From Streptomyces sp. CCM_MD2014 (GTDB taxonomy: Bacteria > Actinomycetota > Actinomycetes > Streptomycetales > Streptomycetaceae): a DNA stretch of 64,000 nt. A program made the translations under genes and the position numbers. This document shows, one piece after another, positions 52,201 to 60,287 of this stretch. Each line of letters opens with the position of its first letter. Positions within the stretch are counted from its first letter, which is position 1. The notes under the pieces were generated by a model. It saw only the letters and a program-made list of their open reading frames with translations, was not told where the DNA came from and ran no database searches. The stretch is from assembly GCF_000772045.1 (NCBI RefSeq), contig NZ_CP009754.1, forward strand, positions 7,998,001 through 8,062,000. Direction: 5' to 3'.

Positions 52201-53009
52201 CCAGCACCCCCGCCAAGATCTCCGTCCAGCACGTCACCAAGACCTTCTCGCTGGGCCGGGAAACCTTCACCGCCCTCGACGACGTCAGCCTCGACATCGC
52301 GAACCACGAGTTCGTCACCGTCGTCGGCCCCTCGGGCTGCGGCAAGAGCACCCTGATGAACATCCTCGCCGGGCTCGAGACACCCACCGAGGGCCGTGCC
52401 CTGGTGGACGGCGCCCCCGTCTCGGGCCCCGGGCCCGAACGCGGCGTCATCTTCCAGCAGTACGCCCTCTTCCCCTGGCTGACCGTGCGTCAGAACGTCG
52501 AGTTCGGCCTGCGGACCACCGGCGTGCCCAAGGCGGAACGCAGGGCCAGGGCAGAGCACTTCATCGAACTGGTCGGCCTGGAACGCTTCGCCGACGCACT
52601 GCCCAAGACCCTCTCCGGCGGCATGCGCCAGCGCTGCGCCATCGCCCGCGCCTACGCCGTCGACCCCTCGATCCTGCTGATGGACGAACCCTTCGGCGCC
52701 CTGGACGCGCTCACCCGGGTCAAGCTCCAGGAACAACTGCTGAAGACCTGGAGCCAGGACAAGCGCACGGTCCTGTTCATCACCCACGACGTCGACGAGG
52801 CCGTGTTCCTGGCCAACCGGGTCGTCGTGATGGCCGCCCGTCCCGGCCGCGTCTACGACGTCGTCGAGGTCGCCCCCGCCGTCGAACGCGACGAGGCCTT
52901 CCGGCTCAGCCCCGAGTTCGCCGCACTGCGCAACCGCGTGTGGCACTCCGTCTACCACCAGGAAGGCCGCACCGCCGCCCTTTCCGGTTCCCACTCCTCC
53001 ACGCCATGA
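52197..53009 (+). CDS. ABC transporter ATP-binding protein, SsuB/TauB type
   Basis: A 270-residue ATPase with Walker A GPSGCGKST (about 44-52), signature LSGGMRQRCAIARA, Walker B ILLMDEPFGALD and the switch His in FITHDVDEA. The ATG overlaps the permease stop (ATGA). It powers the adjacent permease; a dedicated ATPase contrasts with the carbohydrate ABC systems at 12606 and 60288, which have none. Confidence 0.95.
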   Translation: MTSTPAKISVQHVTKTFSLGRETFTALDDVSLDIANHEFVTVVGPSGCGKSTLMNILAGLETPTEGRALVDGAPVSGPGPERGVIFQQYALFPWLTVRQNVEFGLRTTGVPKAERRARAEHFIELVGLERFADALPKTLSGGMRQRCAIARAYAVDPSILLMDEPFGALDALTRVKLQEQLLKTWSQDKRTVLFITHDVDEAVFLANRVVVMAARPGRVYDVVEVAPAVERDEAFRLSPEFAALRNRVWHSVYHQEGRTAALSGSHSSTP

Positions 53010-53029
53010 CCCGGAAGGGACCCACCGCC

Positions 53030-54031
53030 ATGTCACCCGTCCTCACCCGCAGAAGCCTCACCACCACCCTCGCCGGCGCGGCCGCCATGGCGCTGCTCGC
53101 GGCGTGCGGCGGCGGCTCGTCCTCCGGCGGCTCCTCGGACCAGGTGCGCTTCGGCTACATCAACGACTTCAACGGCGCCAGCCTGATCGCCATCGCCGAG
53201 GCCAAGGGCCTGTGGAAGAAGCACGGACTGTCGGCCGACGCCAAGGTCTTCACCAACGGCCCGCTCCAGATCCAGGCCCTGGGCACCGGCAACCTCGACT
53301 TCGGCTACATAGGCCCGGGCGCCATGTGGCTGCCCGCCTCCGGCCAGGCCAAGGTCGTCGCCATCAACACCCTCGGCAACTCCGACCGGGTCCTCGCCCA
53401 GCCCGGCATCACGTCGATGCAACAGCTCAAGGGCAAGACCGTCGCCGTGCCCGAGGGCACCTCCGGCGACATGATCCTCACCCTCGCCCTGGAGAAGGCC
53501 GGGATGACCAAGGACGACCTCAAGGTCGTCCCCATGGACCCGTCCACCATCGTCTCCGCCTTCTCCTCCCACCAGGTCGACGGCGCCGGGTTCTGGTACC
53601 CGGCCGCGGCGACGATCAAGAAGCAGGTCCCCGGCCTGGTCGAACTCGCCAAGAACACCGACTTCGAGCAGGACGTGTCCTTCCCCACCGCGTTCGTCGC
53701 GGGCAACAAGGTGGTGGCCGACCAGCCGGAGAAGACCAAGAAGGTCCTCGCCGTGCTGCGCGAGGCCATGACGTTCCGCTCCGAGCACACCGACGAGGCG
53801 ATCGAACTCACCGCCGCCAAGCTGAAGATCCCCGCCGGCCAGGTGAAGGCGGACGCCGCCAACAACAAGGTGCTCGGCGTCGAGGAACTCGACAAGCTGA
53901 CCGAGGACGGCACCGTCGTCACATGGCTCGAGGGCATGAACGACTACTTCGTCGACGCGGGCAAGCTGAAGAAGCCCGTCGACCCGAAGACCTACTACAC
54001 CGGCGACCTCTTCACGGGAGCGGGCAAGTGA
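53030..54031 (+). CDS. ABC transporter substrate-binding lipoprotein, SsuA/TauA type
   Basis: A 333-residue lipoprotein: LTRRSLTTTLAGAAAMALLAACGGG gives a signal with a lipobox (Cys about 25), then the NMT1/SsuA fold (VRFGYINDFNGASLIAIAEAKGLWKKHGL, TGNLDFGYIGPGAMW, GKTVAVPEGTSGDMIL). It should bind a sulfate ester or sulfonate outside the cell. ATG 53030 is preferred over ATG 53006, which overlaps the ATPase stop but lacks an RBS and lengthens the signal; either is possible. Confidence 0.9.
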   Translation: MSPVLTRRSLTTTLAGAAAMALLAACGGGSSSGGSSDQVRFGYINDFNGASLIAIAEAKGLWKKHGLSADAKVFTNGPLQIQALGTGNLDFGYIGPGAMWLPASGQAKVVAINTLGNSDRVLAQPGITSMQQLKGKTVAVPEGTSGDMILTLALEKAGMTKDDLKVVPMDPSTIVSAFSSHQVDGAGFWYPAAATIKKQVPGLVELAKNTDFEQDVSFPTAFVAGNKVVADQPEKTKKVLAVLREAMTFRSEHTDEAIELTAAKLKIPAGQVKADAANNKVLGVEELDKLTEDGTVVTWLEGMNDYFVDAGKLKKPVDPKTYYTGDLFTGAGK

Positions 54032-55584
54032 CCCAGTCGAGCACCAGCACCGCCCCCCGGCCCGGCGGCGAGTCCGGCGGCCCGTCCGGCCCCTCCCGGA
54101 AGAACATCCTCTTCCTCATGACCGACCAGCACCGCACGGACACGCTCGGCGCCTACGGCAACCCGCTGGCCCACACCCCCGCACTCGACGAGCTGGCCGC
54201 CACGGGAACCCGCTTCGACCGCTGGTACACCCCCACCGCCATCTGCACCCCGGCCCGCGCCAGCCTCCTGACCGGCCAGGCACCCTTCCGCCACAAACTC
54301 CTCGCCAACCACGAACGCAACGTCGGCTACCTCGAGGACCTGGCCGAGGACCAGTTCGCCTTCTCCCGCGCACTGCGCGAACACGGCTACAACTGCGGCC
54401 TGTTCGGCAAGTGGCACACCGGCAACCGGCGCACCGCCGCCGACTACGGCTTCGACGGCCCCGACCTGCCCGGCTGGCACAACCCCGTCGACCATCCCGA
54501 CTACCTCGCCTACCTCGCCGAGCGCGGACTGCCTCCGTACGGGATCAGCGACCGCATCCGCGGCACCCTGCCCAACGGCGGCCCCGGCAACCTGCTCGCC
54601 GCCCGGCTGCACCAGCCGGTCGAGGCCACCTTCGAGCACTACCTGGCCACCCGCGCCATCGAGCAGCTGGAGCGGTACGCCGCCGACACCCGGGAGCGCG
54701 ACCGGCCCTTCTTCCTGGCCCTGCACTTCTTCGGACCGCACCTGCCCTACATCCTGCCCGACGAGTACTTCGACCTGGTCGACCCGGCGGACGTGGAACT
54801 GCCGCGGTCGGTGTCCGAGACCTTCGAGGGCAAGCCCCCGGTCCAGCGCAACTACAGCGCCCACTGGACCTTCGACACCATGCCCATCGAGACGACCCGC
54901 AAGCTCATCGCCGTCTACTGGGGCTACGTGGCCCTCATCGACCGGCAGATCGGACGGGTCATGGACGCCATGGAACGGCTCGGCCTCGCCGACGACACCG
55001 CGGTGTTCTTCACCTGCGACCACGGGGAGTTCACCGGCTCGCACCGGCTGCACGACAAGGGCCCCGCGATGTACGAGGACATCTACCGCACCCCCGGCCT
55101 GATCCGCGTCCCGGGCGCGCCCGCAGGACAGGTGCGCGACGAGTTCGTCAGCCTCCTCGACTGCACGGCCACCATCCTCGAACTCGCCGGCCTCGACCCG
55201 AAACCCGCCGTCGACTCCCGCAGCCTGCTGCCCCTCGTGCGGGGCGACGCGGTCGAATGGGACGAGGACATCGTCTGCGAGTTCCACGGCCACCACTTCC
55301 CCTACCCGCAGCGCATGCTGCGCGAGGACCGGTACAAACTCGTCGTCAATCCCGACTCCGTGAACGAGCTGTACGACCTGCACACCGACCCGGACGAATT
55401 GCAGAACGTCTACGCCCACCCCGAGCAGGCGGAGGTCCGCGGCCGCATGATGCGCAGACTCTACGACGTACTGCGCGAGCGCGGTGACAACTTCTACCAC
55501 TGGATGACCTCGATGTACGAGGTCGGCGAGGTGGGACACGACCCGACCCTCAGCGGGCTCGACGAGTCCACGTACAAGGCGTAG
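54028..55584 (+). CDS. Type I (formylglycine) sulfatase
   Basis: A 518-residue arylsulfatase-fold enzyme without an obvious signal peptide. The metal site starts at NILFLMTDQHRTD; the modification site is ICTPARASLLTG, where Cys73 in CTPAR is converted to formylglycine; GKWHTG, FGPHLPY and CDHGEFTGSHRLHDKG supply further active-site residues. It hydrolyses a sulfate ester to sulfate and alcohol. GTG overlaps the binding-protein stop (GTGA), with GGAG 7 nt upstream. The activating enzyme is the next gene. Confidence 0.93.
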   Translation: MTQSSTSTAPRPGGESGGPSGPSRKNILFLMTDQHRTDTLGAYGNPLAHTPALDELAATGTRFDRWYTPTAICTPARASLLTGQAPFRHKLLANHERNVGYLEDLAEDQFAFSRALREHGYNCGLFGKWHTGNRRTAADYGFDGPDLPGWHNPVDHPDYLAYLAERGLPPYGISDRIRGTLPNGGPGNLLAARLHQPVEATFEHYLATRAIEQLERYAADTRERDRPFFLALHFFGPHLPYILPDEYFDLVDPADVELPRSVSETFEGKPPVQRNYSAHWTFDTMPIETTRKLIAVYWGYVALIDRQIGRVMDAMERLGLADDTAVFFTCDHGEFTGSHRLHDKGPAMYEDIYRTPGLIRVPGAPAGQVRDEFVSLLDCTATILELAGLDPKPAVDSRSLLPLVRGDAVEWDEDIVCEFHGHHFPYPQRMLREDRYKLVVNPDSVNELYDLHTDPDELQNVYAHPEQAEVRGRMMRRLYDVLRERGDNFYHWMTSMYEVGEVGHDPTLSGLDESTYKA

Positions 55585-55618
55585 CACCGACACGTCCGCA
55601 GCCCGATTCGAGGATCCC

Positions 55619-56596
55619 ATGACCAGCGCCCACCGCCCGTGCTGCACCCCCGCGACAGCACCCGTCGCCGTGGACACCGACGTCCCGCCGGCACCGGTCT
55701 CCGTCGCCGGCCCGCGCTCGACCCGCGGCCAGGTGCGCCTGCCGGGCGGTGAGTTCGCGATGGGGGACGCCTTCGGGGAGGGGTATCCCGCCGACGGTGA
55801 GACACCCGTCCACACGGTGCGTCTGAGCCCCTTCCACATCGACGAGACCGCCGTGACCAACGCCCGGTTCGCGGCCTTCGTCAAGGCCACGGGTCACGTG
55901 ACCGACGCCGAACGGTTCGGCTCCTCGGCGGTCTTCCACCTCGTGGTCGCCGCCCCGGACACCGACGTCCTCGGCGCCGCGGCAGGCACCCCGTGGTGGA
56001 TCAACGTCCGGGGCGCCCACTGGCGCCGCCCCGAGGGCGCCCGCTCCGACATCACCGGCCGCCAGAACCACCCGGTCGTCCACGTCTCCTGGAACGACGC
56101 CACCGCCTACGCCCGGTGGGCCGGCAAACGCCTGCCCACCGAGGCCGAGTGGGAGTACGCGGCCCGCGGGGGACTGGCCGGCCGCCGCTACGCGTGGGGC
56201 GACGAGCTGACTCCCGGCGGCCGGTGGCGCTGCAACATCTGGCAGGGCCGCTTCCCCCACGTCAACACCGTCGAGGACGGCCATCTGACCACCGCACCGG
56301 TCAAGTCCTACCGTCCCAACGGCCACGGCCTGTGGAACACCGCGGGGAACGTGTGGGAATGGTGCGCCGACTGGTTCTCGCCGTCGTACTACGCCGAGTC
56401 CCCGGCGGCGGACCCGCACGGTCCCGGGACCGGGACGGCGCGGGTCCTGCGCGGCGGCTCCTACCTGTGCCACGACTCCTACTGCAACCGCTACCGGGTC
56501 GCCGCCCGCTCCTCCAACACCCCGGACTCCTCGTCCGGCAACCTCGGTTTCCGCTGCGCCAACGACGGGGACGGAGCCGGATTCAGCGCTGGGTGA
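55619..56596 (+). CDS. Formylglycine-generating enzyme (FGE)
   Basis: A 325-residue enzyme that oxidises the sulfatase Cys to formylglycine. The SUMF1 fold is complete: QVRLPGGEFAMGDAFGEGYPADGETPVHTV, RLPTEAEWEYAARGG, GNVWEWCADWF and the redox pair GGSYLCHDSYCNRYRVAARSS (Cys about 284 and 289). From memory it is very close to the structurally studied S. coelicolor FGE. The variable N-terminus carries CCTPA, which resembles the substrate motif CTPAR. GAGG supports the ATG. Its last 14 bp overlap the 3' end of the convergent phosphodiesterase gene. Confidence 0.95.
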   Translation: MTSAHRPCCTPATAPVAVDTDVPPAPVSVAGPRSTRGQVRLPGGEFAMGDAFGEGYPADGETPVHTVRLSPFHIDETAVTNARFAAFVKATGHVTDAERFGSSAVFHLVVAAPDTDVLGAAAGTPWWINVRGAHWRRPEGARSDITGRQNHPVVHVSWNDATAYARWAGKRLPTEAEWEYAARGGLAGRRYAWGDELTPGGRWRCNIWQGRFPHVNTVEDGHLTTAPVKSYRPNGHGLWNTAGNVWEWCADWFSPSYYAESPAADPHGPGTGTARVLRGGSYLCHDSYCNRYRVAARSSNTPDSSSGNLGFRCANDGDGAGFSAG

Positions 56597-57440
56597 GGGT
56601 TTGGGGGTAGTCGGTGATGATGCCGTCGACGCCGAGGGCGGCCATCTTGCGGATGGCGCCGGGTTCGTCGACCGTCCAGACGTTGATGGTCATGCCGAGT
56701 TGGTGGACGCGGTCGACGAGGGCCTGGTCGGTGACGGTGTGCTGGGGGTTGATCTGGTCGGCCCACTGGCCGAGTTCGACGAGTTCGCTGTCGGTGGGGC
56801 GGTCGGCGTCGAGGATGCCGATGGGAATGTCGGGCTGGGCGCTGTGGAAGGTGCGGGCGTCGTCCGTCTCGAACGACTGCACGGCCAGTTGCTTACGGGC
56901 GAGGGCCTTGCGGACATAGCCGGGCTTGCCGCGCAGTGCGTCGGCGAGGTCGGTGGCGATGGTGGTGCCGTACTGGCCGCAGGGGCTGATCTCGGCGAGG
57001 AGTCCGGTGCGGGTGTGCTGGATGTGGCGGATGACGGTGTCGAGGGTGATGAGGGGTTCGCCGGTGTAGTCGGGGTGGAACCAGGAGCCGGCGTCGAGGC
57101 GGCGCAGTTCGTCCCAGGTGAAGTCGGAGACGCGGTAGCTGGGCCGTCCCGGGTAGAGGTCTTCGATGTCGGTGGTGCGTTCCATGGTGCAGTCGTGGAA
57201 GTTGACGAGTTTGCCGTCCTTGGTGCGCTGGACGTCGATTTCGACGTGGTCGGCGCGTTGGCGGACGGCGAGGTCGATGGCGGCGGCGGTGTTCTCGGGT
57301 GCCATGCCCGAGGAGCCGCGGTGGGCGATGACGTCGGGGCCGTCGGTCGCGGCCTGCGCGGTCGTCGACGACCCCGCCAGCGCCAGACCACTCAGCACGG
57401 CCACCACGGCACCGGCGCGCCTCTTGCTCGGAAACTTCAC
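56583..57440 (-). CDS. Secreted glycerophosphodiester phosphodiesterase
   Basis: A 285-residue secreted enzyme: signal peptide (1-31, ending AQA) then a GDPD TIM barrel with VIAHRGSSGMAPENT (catalytic His and Arg), DHVEIDVQRTKDGKLVNFHD (metal Glu/Asp and second catalytic His) and INVWTVDEPGAIRKMAALGVDGIITDYP. It releases glycerol phosphate from phospholipid head groups outside the cell, useful for phosphate or carbon supply. Translation starts at GTG 57440, with GGAGG five bases upstream embedded in the inverted repeat at 57441-57479. Confidence 0.93.
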   Translation of the reverse strand: MKFPSKRRAGAVVAVLSGLALAGSSTTAQAATDGPDVIAHRGSSGMAPENTAAAIDLAVRQRADHVEIDVQRTKDGKLVNFHDCTMERTTDIEDLYPGRPSYRVSDFTWDELRRLDAGSWFHPDYTGEPLITLDTVIRHIQHTRTGLLAEISPCGQYGTTIATDLADALRGKPGYVRKALARKQLAVQSFETDDARTFHSAQPDIPIGILDADRPTDSELVELGQWADQINPQHTVTDQALVDRVHQLGMTINVWTVDEPGAIRKMAALGVDGIITDYPQTLTQR

Positions 57441-57479
57441 TGGAGCCTCCCGCGTTCGAATGACTCCCTGGAGGCTCCA
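57441..57479 (-). promoter_or_regulatory. 10-bp inverted repeat masking the GDPD ribosome binding site
   Basis: TGGAGCCTCC (57441-57450) and GGAGGCTCCA (57470-57479) are perfect complements with a 19-nt loop. On the mRNA the 3' arm contains the GGAGG ribosome binding site immediately before GTG, so the hairpin would block initiation unless opened. Confidence 0.6.
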
Positions 57480-57559
57480 GGACCGTGGTTACGGGAAACC
57501 TGCCGCGGTCTTGCCGGCCCGGGATGGGCCGGTGGAGCGGAGCGTCGAACCGGTCATCG

Positions 57560-57603
57560 GAGGCGGGAGGGGATGATTGCGCGCAACCGCCCCCTCCCGC
57601 CTC
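57560..57603 (-). terminator. Strong terminator-like hairpin, 13-bp stem
   Basis: GAGGCGGGAGGGG (57560-57572) and CCCCTCCCGCCTC (57591-57603) are perfectly complementary, with a TTGCGCGCAA palindrome in the loop. It begins 8 bp after the stop of the small secreted peptide gene on the minus strand and precedes the GDPD gene. Confidence 0.75.
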
Positions 57604-57610
57604 ACGCCTT

Positions 57611-57814
57611 TCAGCGGCCGAGGATGCCCTGAGGCAGGAGTGACTGCGGGGAGGTGGCAGGGTGCCCCACCTCGAGCGAGCCGAGAAGGCTGTCCAGGAG
57701 CCGACCACCGGGAACACCCGTGGACGGGCCGGGTTCCGGGGCCGCCTCGGCGACCGGAGCGGAGACCAGCAGAGCGCCGGCCATGACGGAGACACAGGCG
57801 AGCTTCTTGATCAT
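57611..57814 (-). CDS. Small secreted peptide, 67 residues
   Basis: MIKKLACVSVMAGALLVSAPVAEA is a clear signal peptide; the predicted mature part is about 43 residues, rich in Pro, Gly, Leu and Ser, with no cysteine. GGGACGGG upstream and a strong terminator downstream support a real single-gene unit. I do not recognise the family; such short exported proteins are common in Streptomyces and some coat hyphae, but this lacks the chaplin or rodlin motifs. Confidence 0.6.
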   Translation of the reverse strand: MIKKLACVSVMAGALLVSAPVAEAAPEPGPSTGVPGGRLLDSLLGSLEVGHPATSPQSLLPQGILGR

Positions 57815-58023
57815 GCCCGTCCCAACGACCGGAGGACCCGGGGGAAACGCCCGCCGGGCGCGGACTGGGCCAGTCGGGTGCACGTCGGGCCACGACCCTC
57901 CGACGGGGCCCGGCCGCCCGCCTTACCCGCGGGGTAATCGACCGTACCCGTCCGTCCCGGCAGGATCGGACACGCCGATGCAACACCGGCCGGACAACGG
58001 CCCATCGCAGCGAGGAGCACAGC

Positions 58024-58470
58024 ATGTCCGACACCCGTACCGCACCCACGGGGGACCAGGTCGCCGAGGCCACCCGCTCCGTCGTGCGCGACTTCCTCAC
58101 CGCCCGCATGGCCGGCGACACCGGGCGGCTGGTCGAGCTGTTCGCCGACGAGGTCGACTGGCTGCTCGCCGAGAACCCCGCCGTCCCCTGGATACGGCCC
58201 CGCTCCACCGGAGCCGAGGCGGCCGCCCAGTCCACGGAACTGGCGGAGCACACCGTGCCCGAGGACGCGCGGGCCTCGGTCGACACCTTCCTCGTCGACG
58301 GCACGGACGCCGTCCTGATGGGGCGGTTGTCCGGGACCGTACGGGCGACGGGCAAGTCCTTCGAGGGGCCGTTCGCACTGCGCCTGACGGTCGAGGCCGG
58401 CCGGATCACCCGACACCACCTCTACGAGAACAGCCTGTCCATCGCCGAGGCCTGCGTCCCGGGCACGTGA
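58024..58470 (+). CDS. SnoaL-like/NTF2-fold protein
   Basis: A 148-residue alpha+beta barrel protein of the nuclear-transport-factor-2 fold: VVRDFLTARMAGDTGRLVELFADEVDW at the start, then ADLFLVDGTDAVLMGRLSGTVRATGKSF-type strands and a closing ITRHHLYENSLSIAEA. Such proteins act as small isomerases, cyclases or ligand binders; no specific role can be given. GAGGAG six bases upstream supports the ATG. It is divergent from the small secreted peptide gene. Confidence 0.8.
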   Translation: MSDTRTAPTGDQVAEATRSVVRDFLTARMAGDTGRLVELFADEVDWLLAENPAVPWIRPRSTGAEAAAQSTELAEHTVPEDARASVDTFLVDGTDAVLMGRLSGTVRATGKSFEGPFALRLTVEAGRITRHHLYENSLSIAEACVPGT

Positions 58471-58537
58471 GGACCAGACTCGGCCGAACCGGTCTCGTCG
58501 CGGGCGACTGTCGGTGCCCGCCGACACAATGCACTGC

Positions 58538-58933
58538 ATGACACCGTTGCTTCTCATCGACATCGAGCAGGCCGTGCGCGACAGTTGGAGCGCCGAGACG
58601 TGCACACCCGAGTTCCGGTCGCGGTGGACGGCGGACAACCCGGCCAGGGACCAGTGCGGCGTGACCGCCATGGTGCTCAACGACCTGCTGGGCGGCGAGC
58701 TGATTCGCGGCGAGGTGCACGTCGCGGGCGAGCGGGTCGACTACCACTGGTGGAACCGGCTGGCACCCGACGTCGAGATCGACCTGACCCGCGAGCAGTT
58801 CGGCCCGCACGAGACCGTCGTCGGCGGCGTCGTCGTTCCTCGGCCGCCCGAGATCCGCCGACTCCGCGAGGAGTACGAACTGCTCCGCGGACGTGTCCTG
58901 GAGCGTCTCGGGCGGCAGCCGGCCGCCTCGTAA
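58538..58933 (+). CDS. YunG-like hypothetical protein
   Basis: A 132-residue protein with SRWTADNPARDQCGVTAMVLNDLLGG, HYWWNRL-type HWWNRLAPDVEIDLTREQF, similar to the YunG family of unknown function. A Cys in DQCGVTA, a His (HWW) and an Asp (EIDLT) give an arrangement reminiscent of papain-like peptidases or transglutaminases, but this is inference. CACAAT (58525-58530) lies 7 nt before the ATG, so the mRNA may be leaderless; ATG 58529 is an alternative start. Confidence 0.65.
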   Translation: MTPLLLIDIEQAVRDSWSAETCTPEFRSRWTADNPARDQCGVTAMVLNDLLGGELIRGEVHVAGERVDYHWWNRLAPDVEIDLTREQFGPHETVVGGVVVPRPPEIRRLREEYELLRGRVLERLGRQPAAS

Positions 58934-58945
58934 CAGCGCCGGTTC

Positions 58946-59959
58946 CTACGACGACTCGCGTACCACCAGCTCCGTCGGCAGTGTCGTCTGCTGCCGGGGC
59001 GCGCCGTGCTGCGTGATGTCGGTGAGGATGCGGGCCATGGTCCGGCCCAGTTCCTCCACCGGCTGGCGCACCGTCGTCAGCGGCGGGTTGGTGTGCCGGG
59101 CCAGGACGGAGTCCTCGAAGCCGACAACGGCGACGTCCCCCGGCACCTGCCGCTTGCACCGGCGCAGTTCGGCCAGCGCGCCGACGGCCATGAGGTCGGA
59201 CGCGGCGAAGACGGCGTCCAGATCCGGAGCGCGTTCAAGAAGCAAACGCATGGCGTTCGCACCGCCCTCCTCGGTGAAGTCACCCACCTCGACGAGCAGT
59301 TCCGAGGCGGGCACGCCCGCCTCCGCGTGCGCGGTGCGCCAGCCGGCCAGCCTGCTGCGGCCGACGTCCATGTCCAGCGGGCCGGTGATCGTGGCGACCC
59401 GTCGCCGTCCGCCGGCCAGCAGATGGCGCACCGCGGCGGCGGCCCCGCCGGCGTTGTCGGAGTTGACGTAGCTCAGCCGTTCGCCCGCGTCGCGGCGGCC
59501 GGCGAGCACGGTGGGCAGGCCCATCTCCTCCAGCATGCCCGGCAGCCGGTCCTCGGAGTGCACGGAGACCAGCAGCACGCCGTCCACGCGACGGGTCGCG
59601 ACCGACTCGGTCAGCTGGTCCCGCTCGGCCTGGTCGCGGACGAGCATCAGCTGCAACTGGGTGCGGCTCTCGGCGAGGGCGCCGCTGACGCCGCGGATCA
59701 GCGCGGCGAAGAACGGCTCGGAGCCGAGTCGGCTCTCCGACTCCGGGATCACCAGGGCCACGGCGTTGGTCCGGTTGGTGACCAGACCGCGGGCGACCGA
59801 GTTGGGAACGTAGTTCAGTTCCTTGATCGCCGCAAGCACTCGCTCCCGGGCATCGGCACTGACCAGCTCCGAACCGTTGACGACACGGGAGACCGTGGTG
59901 CGGCCCACGCCGGCGCGGGCGGCGACCGTTTTGATCGTTGGACGGCGGTTGCCGGTCAT
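58946..59959 (-). CDS. LacI family repressor (CebR-like)
   Basis: A 337-residue regulator: HTH TIKTVAARAGVGRTTVSRVVNGSELVSADARERVLAAI (about 7-44), hinge NSVARGLVTNRT, and an effector domain ending VPGDVAVVGFEDSVLARHTNPPLTTVRQP. The start at 59959 has GGGGGGAG; the upstream extension is not family-like. It is divergent from an SBP-permease-permease-GH1 operon with a double operator of CebR type, so cellobiose or another beta-glucoside is the likely inducer. Confidence 0.9.
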   Translation of the reverse strand: MTGNRRPTIKTVAARAGVGRTTVSRVVNGSELVSADARERVLAAIKELNYVPNSVARGLVTNRTNAVALVIPESESRLGSEPFFAALIRGVSGALAESRTQLQLMLVRDQAERDQLTESVATRRVDGVLLVSVHSEDRLPGMLEEMGLPTVLAGRRDAGERLSYVNSDNAGGAAAAVRHLLAGGRRRVATITGPLDMDVGRSRLAGWRTAHAEAGVPASELLVEVGDFTEEGGANAMRLLLERAPDLDAVFAASDLMAVGALAELRRCKRQVPGDVAVVGFEDSVLARHTNPPLTTVRQPVEELGRTMARILTDITQHGAPRQQTTLPTELVVRESS

Positions 59960-60150
59960 GTACTCCCCCCTCGGCGGCCGCGGCGGCGGTGCCTGCCGCG
60001 GAGGTGACCTGCGGCAATTCTTGCAGACACGCGGCCGCTGGAGCACTCCCGGGCCGTCGGGAGGCGAAAGCGGTGGGCGGGCGGCTGCGGGAACTTGCGT
60101 TCAAGTCATTGACAGATCGGCACCGGAGCCATGAGTCTTCGATGCATCGT

Positions 60151-60185
60151 TGGGAACGTGCCCACCAAGATTGGGCACGTTCCCA
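60151..60185. promoter_or_regulatory. Double CebR-like operator
   Basis: TGGGAACGTGCCCA (60151-60164) and TGGGCACGTTCCCA (60172-60185) are exact reverse complements, each a near palindrome with central CG, separated by 7 bp so that centres are 21 bp apart. They closely resemble the cellobiose box TGGGAGCGCTCCCA. A TTGACA box at 60109-60114 may be the -35 of the operon. The rest of 59960-60287 shows no gene. Confidence 0.8.
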
Positions 60186-60287
60186 CCCCGTGTTCGAGCC
60201 GCTGTCTTTCATCGCTGTAGCCATCGCAGTAGTCATCGCAGAACTCGTCACTCCGATGTGTCAGCGCCGTCGCTAGGAGGAAGATCC

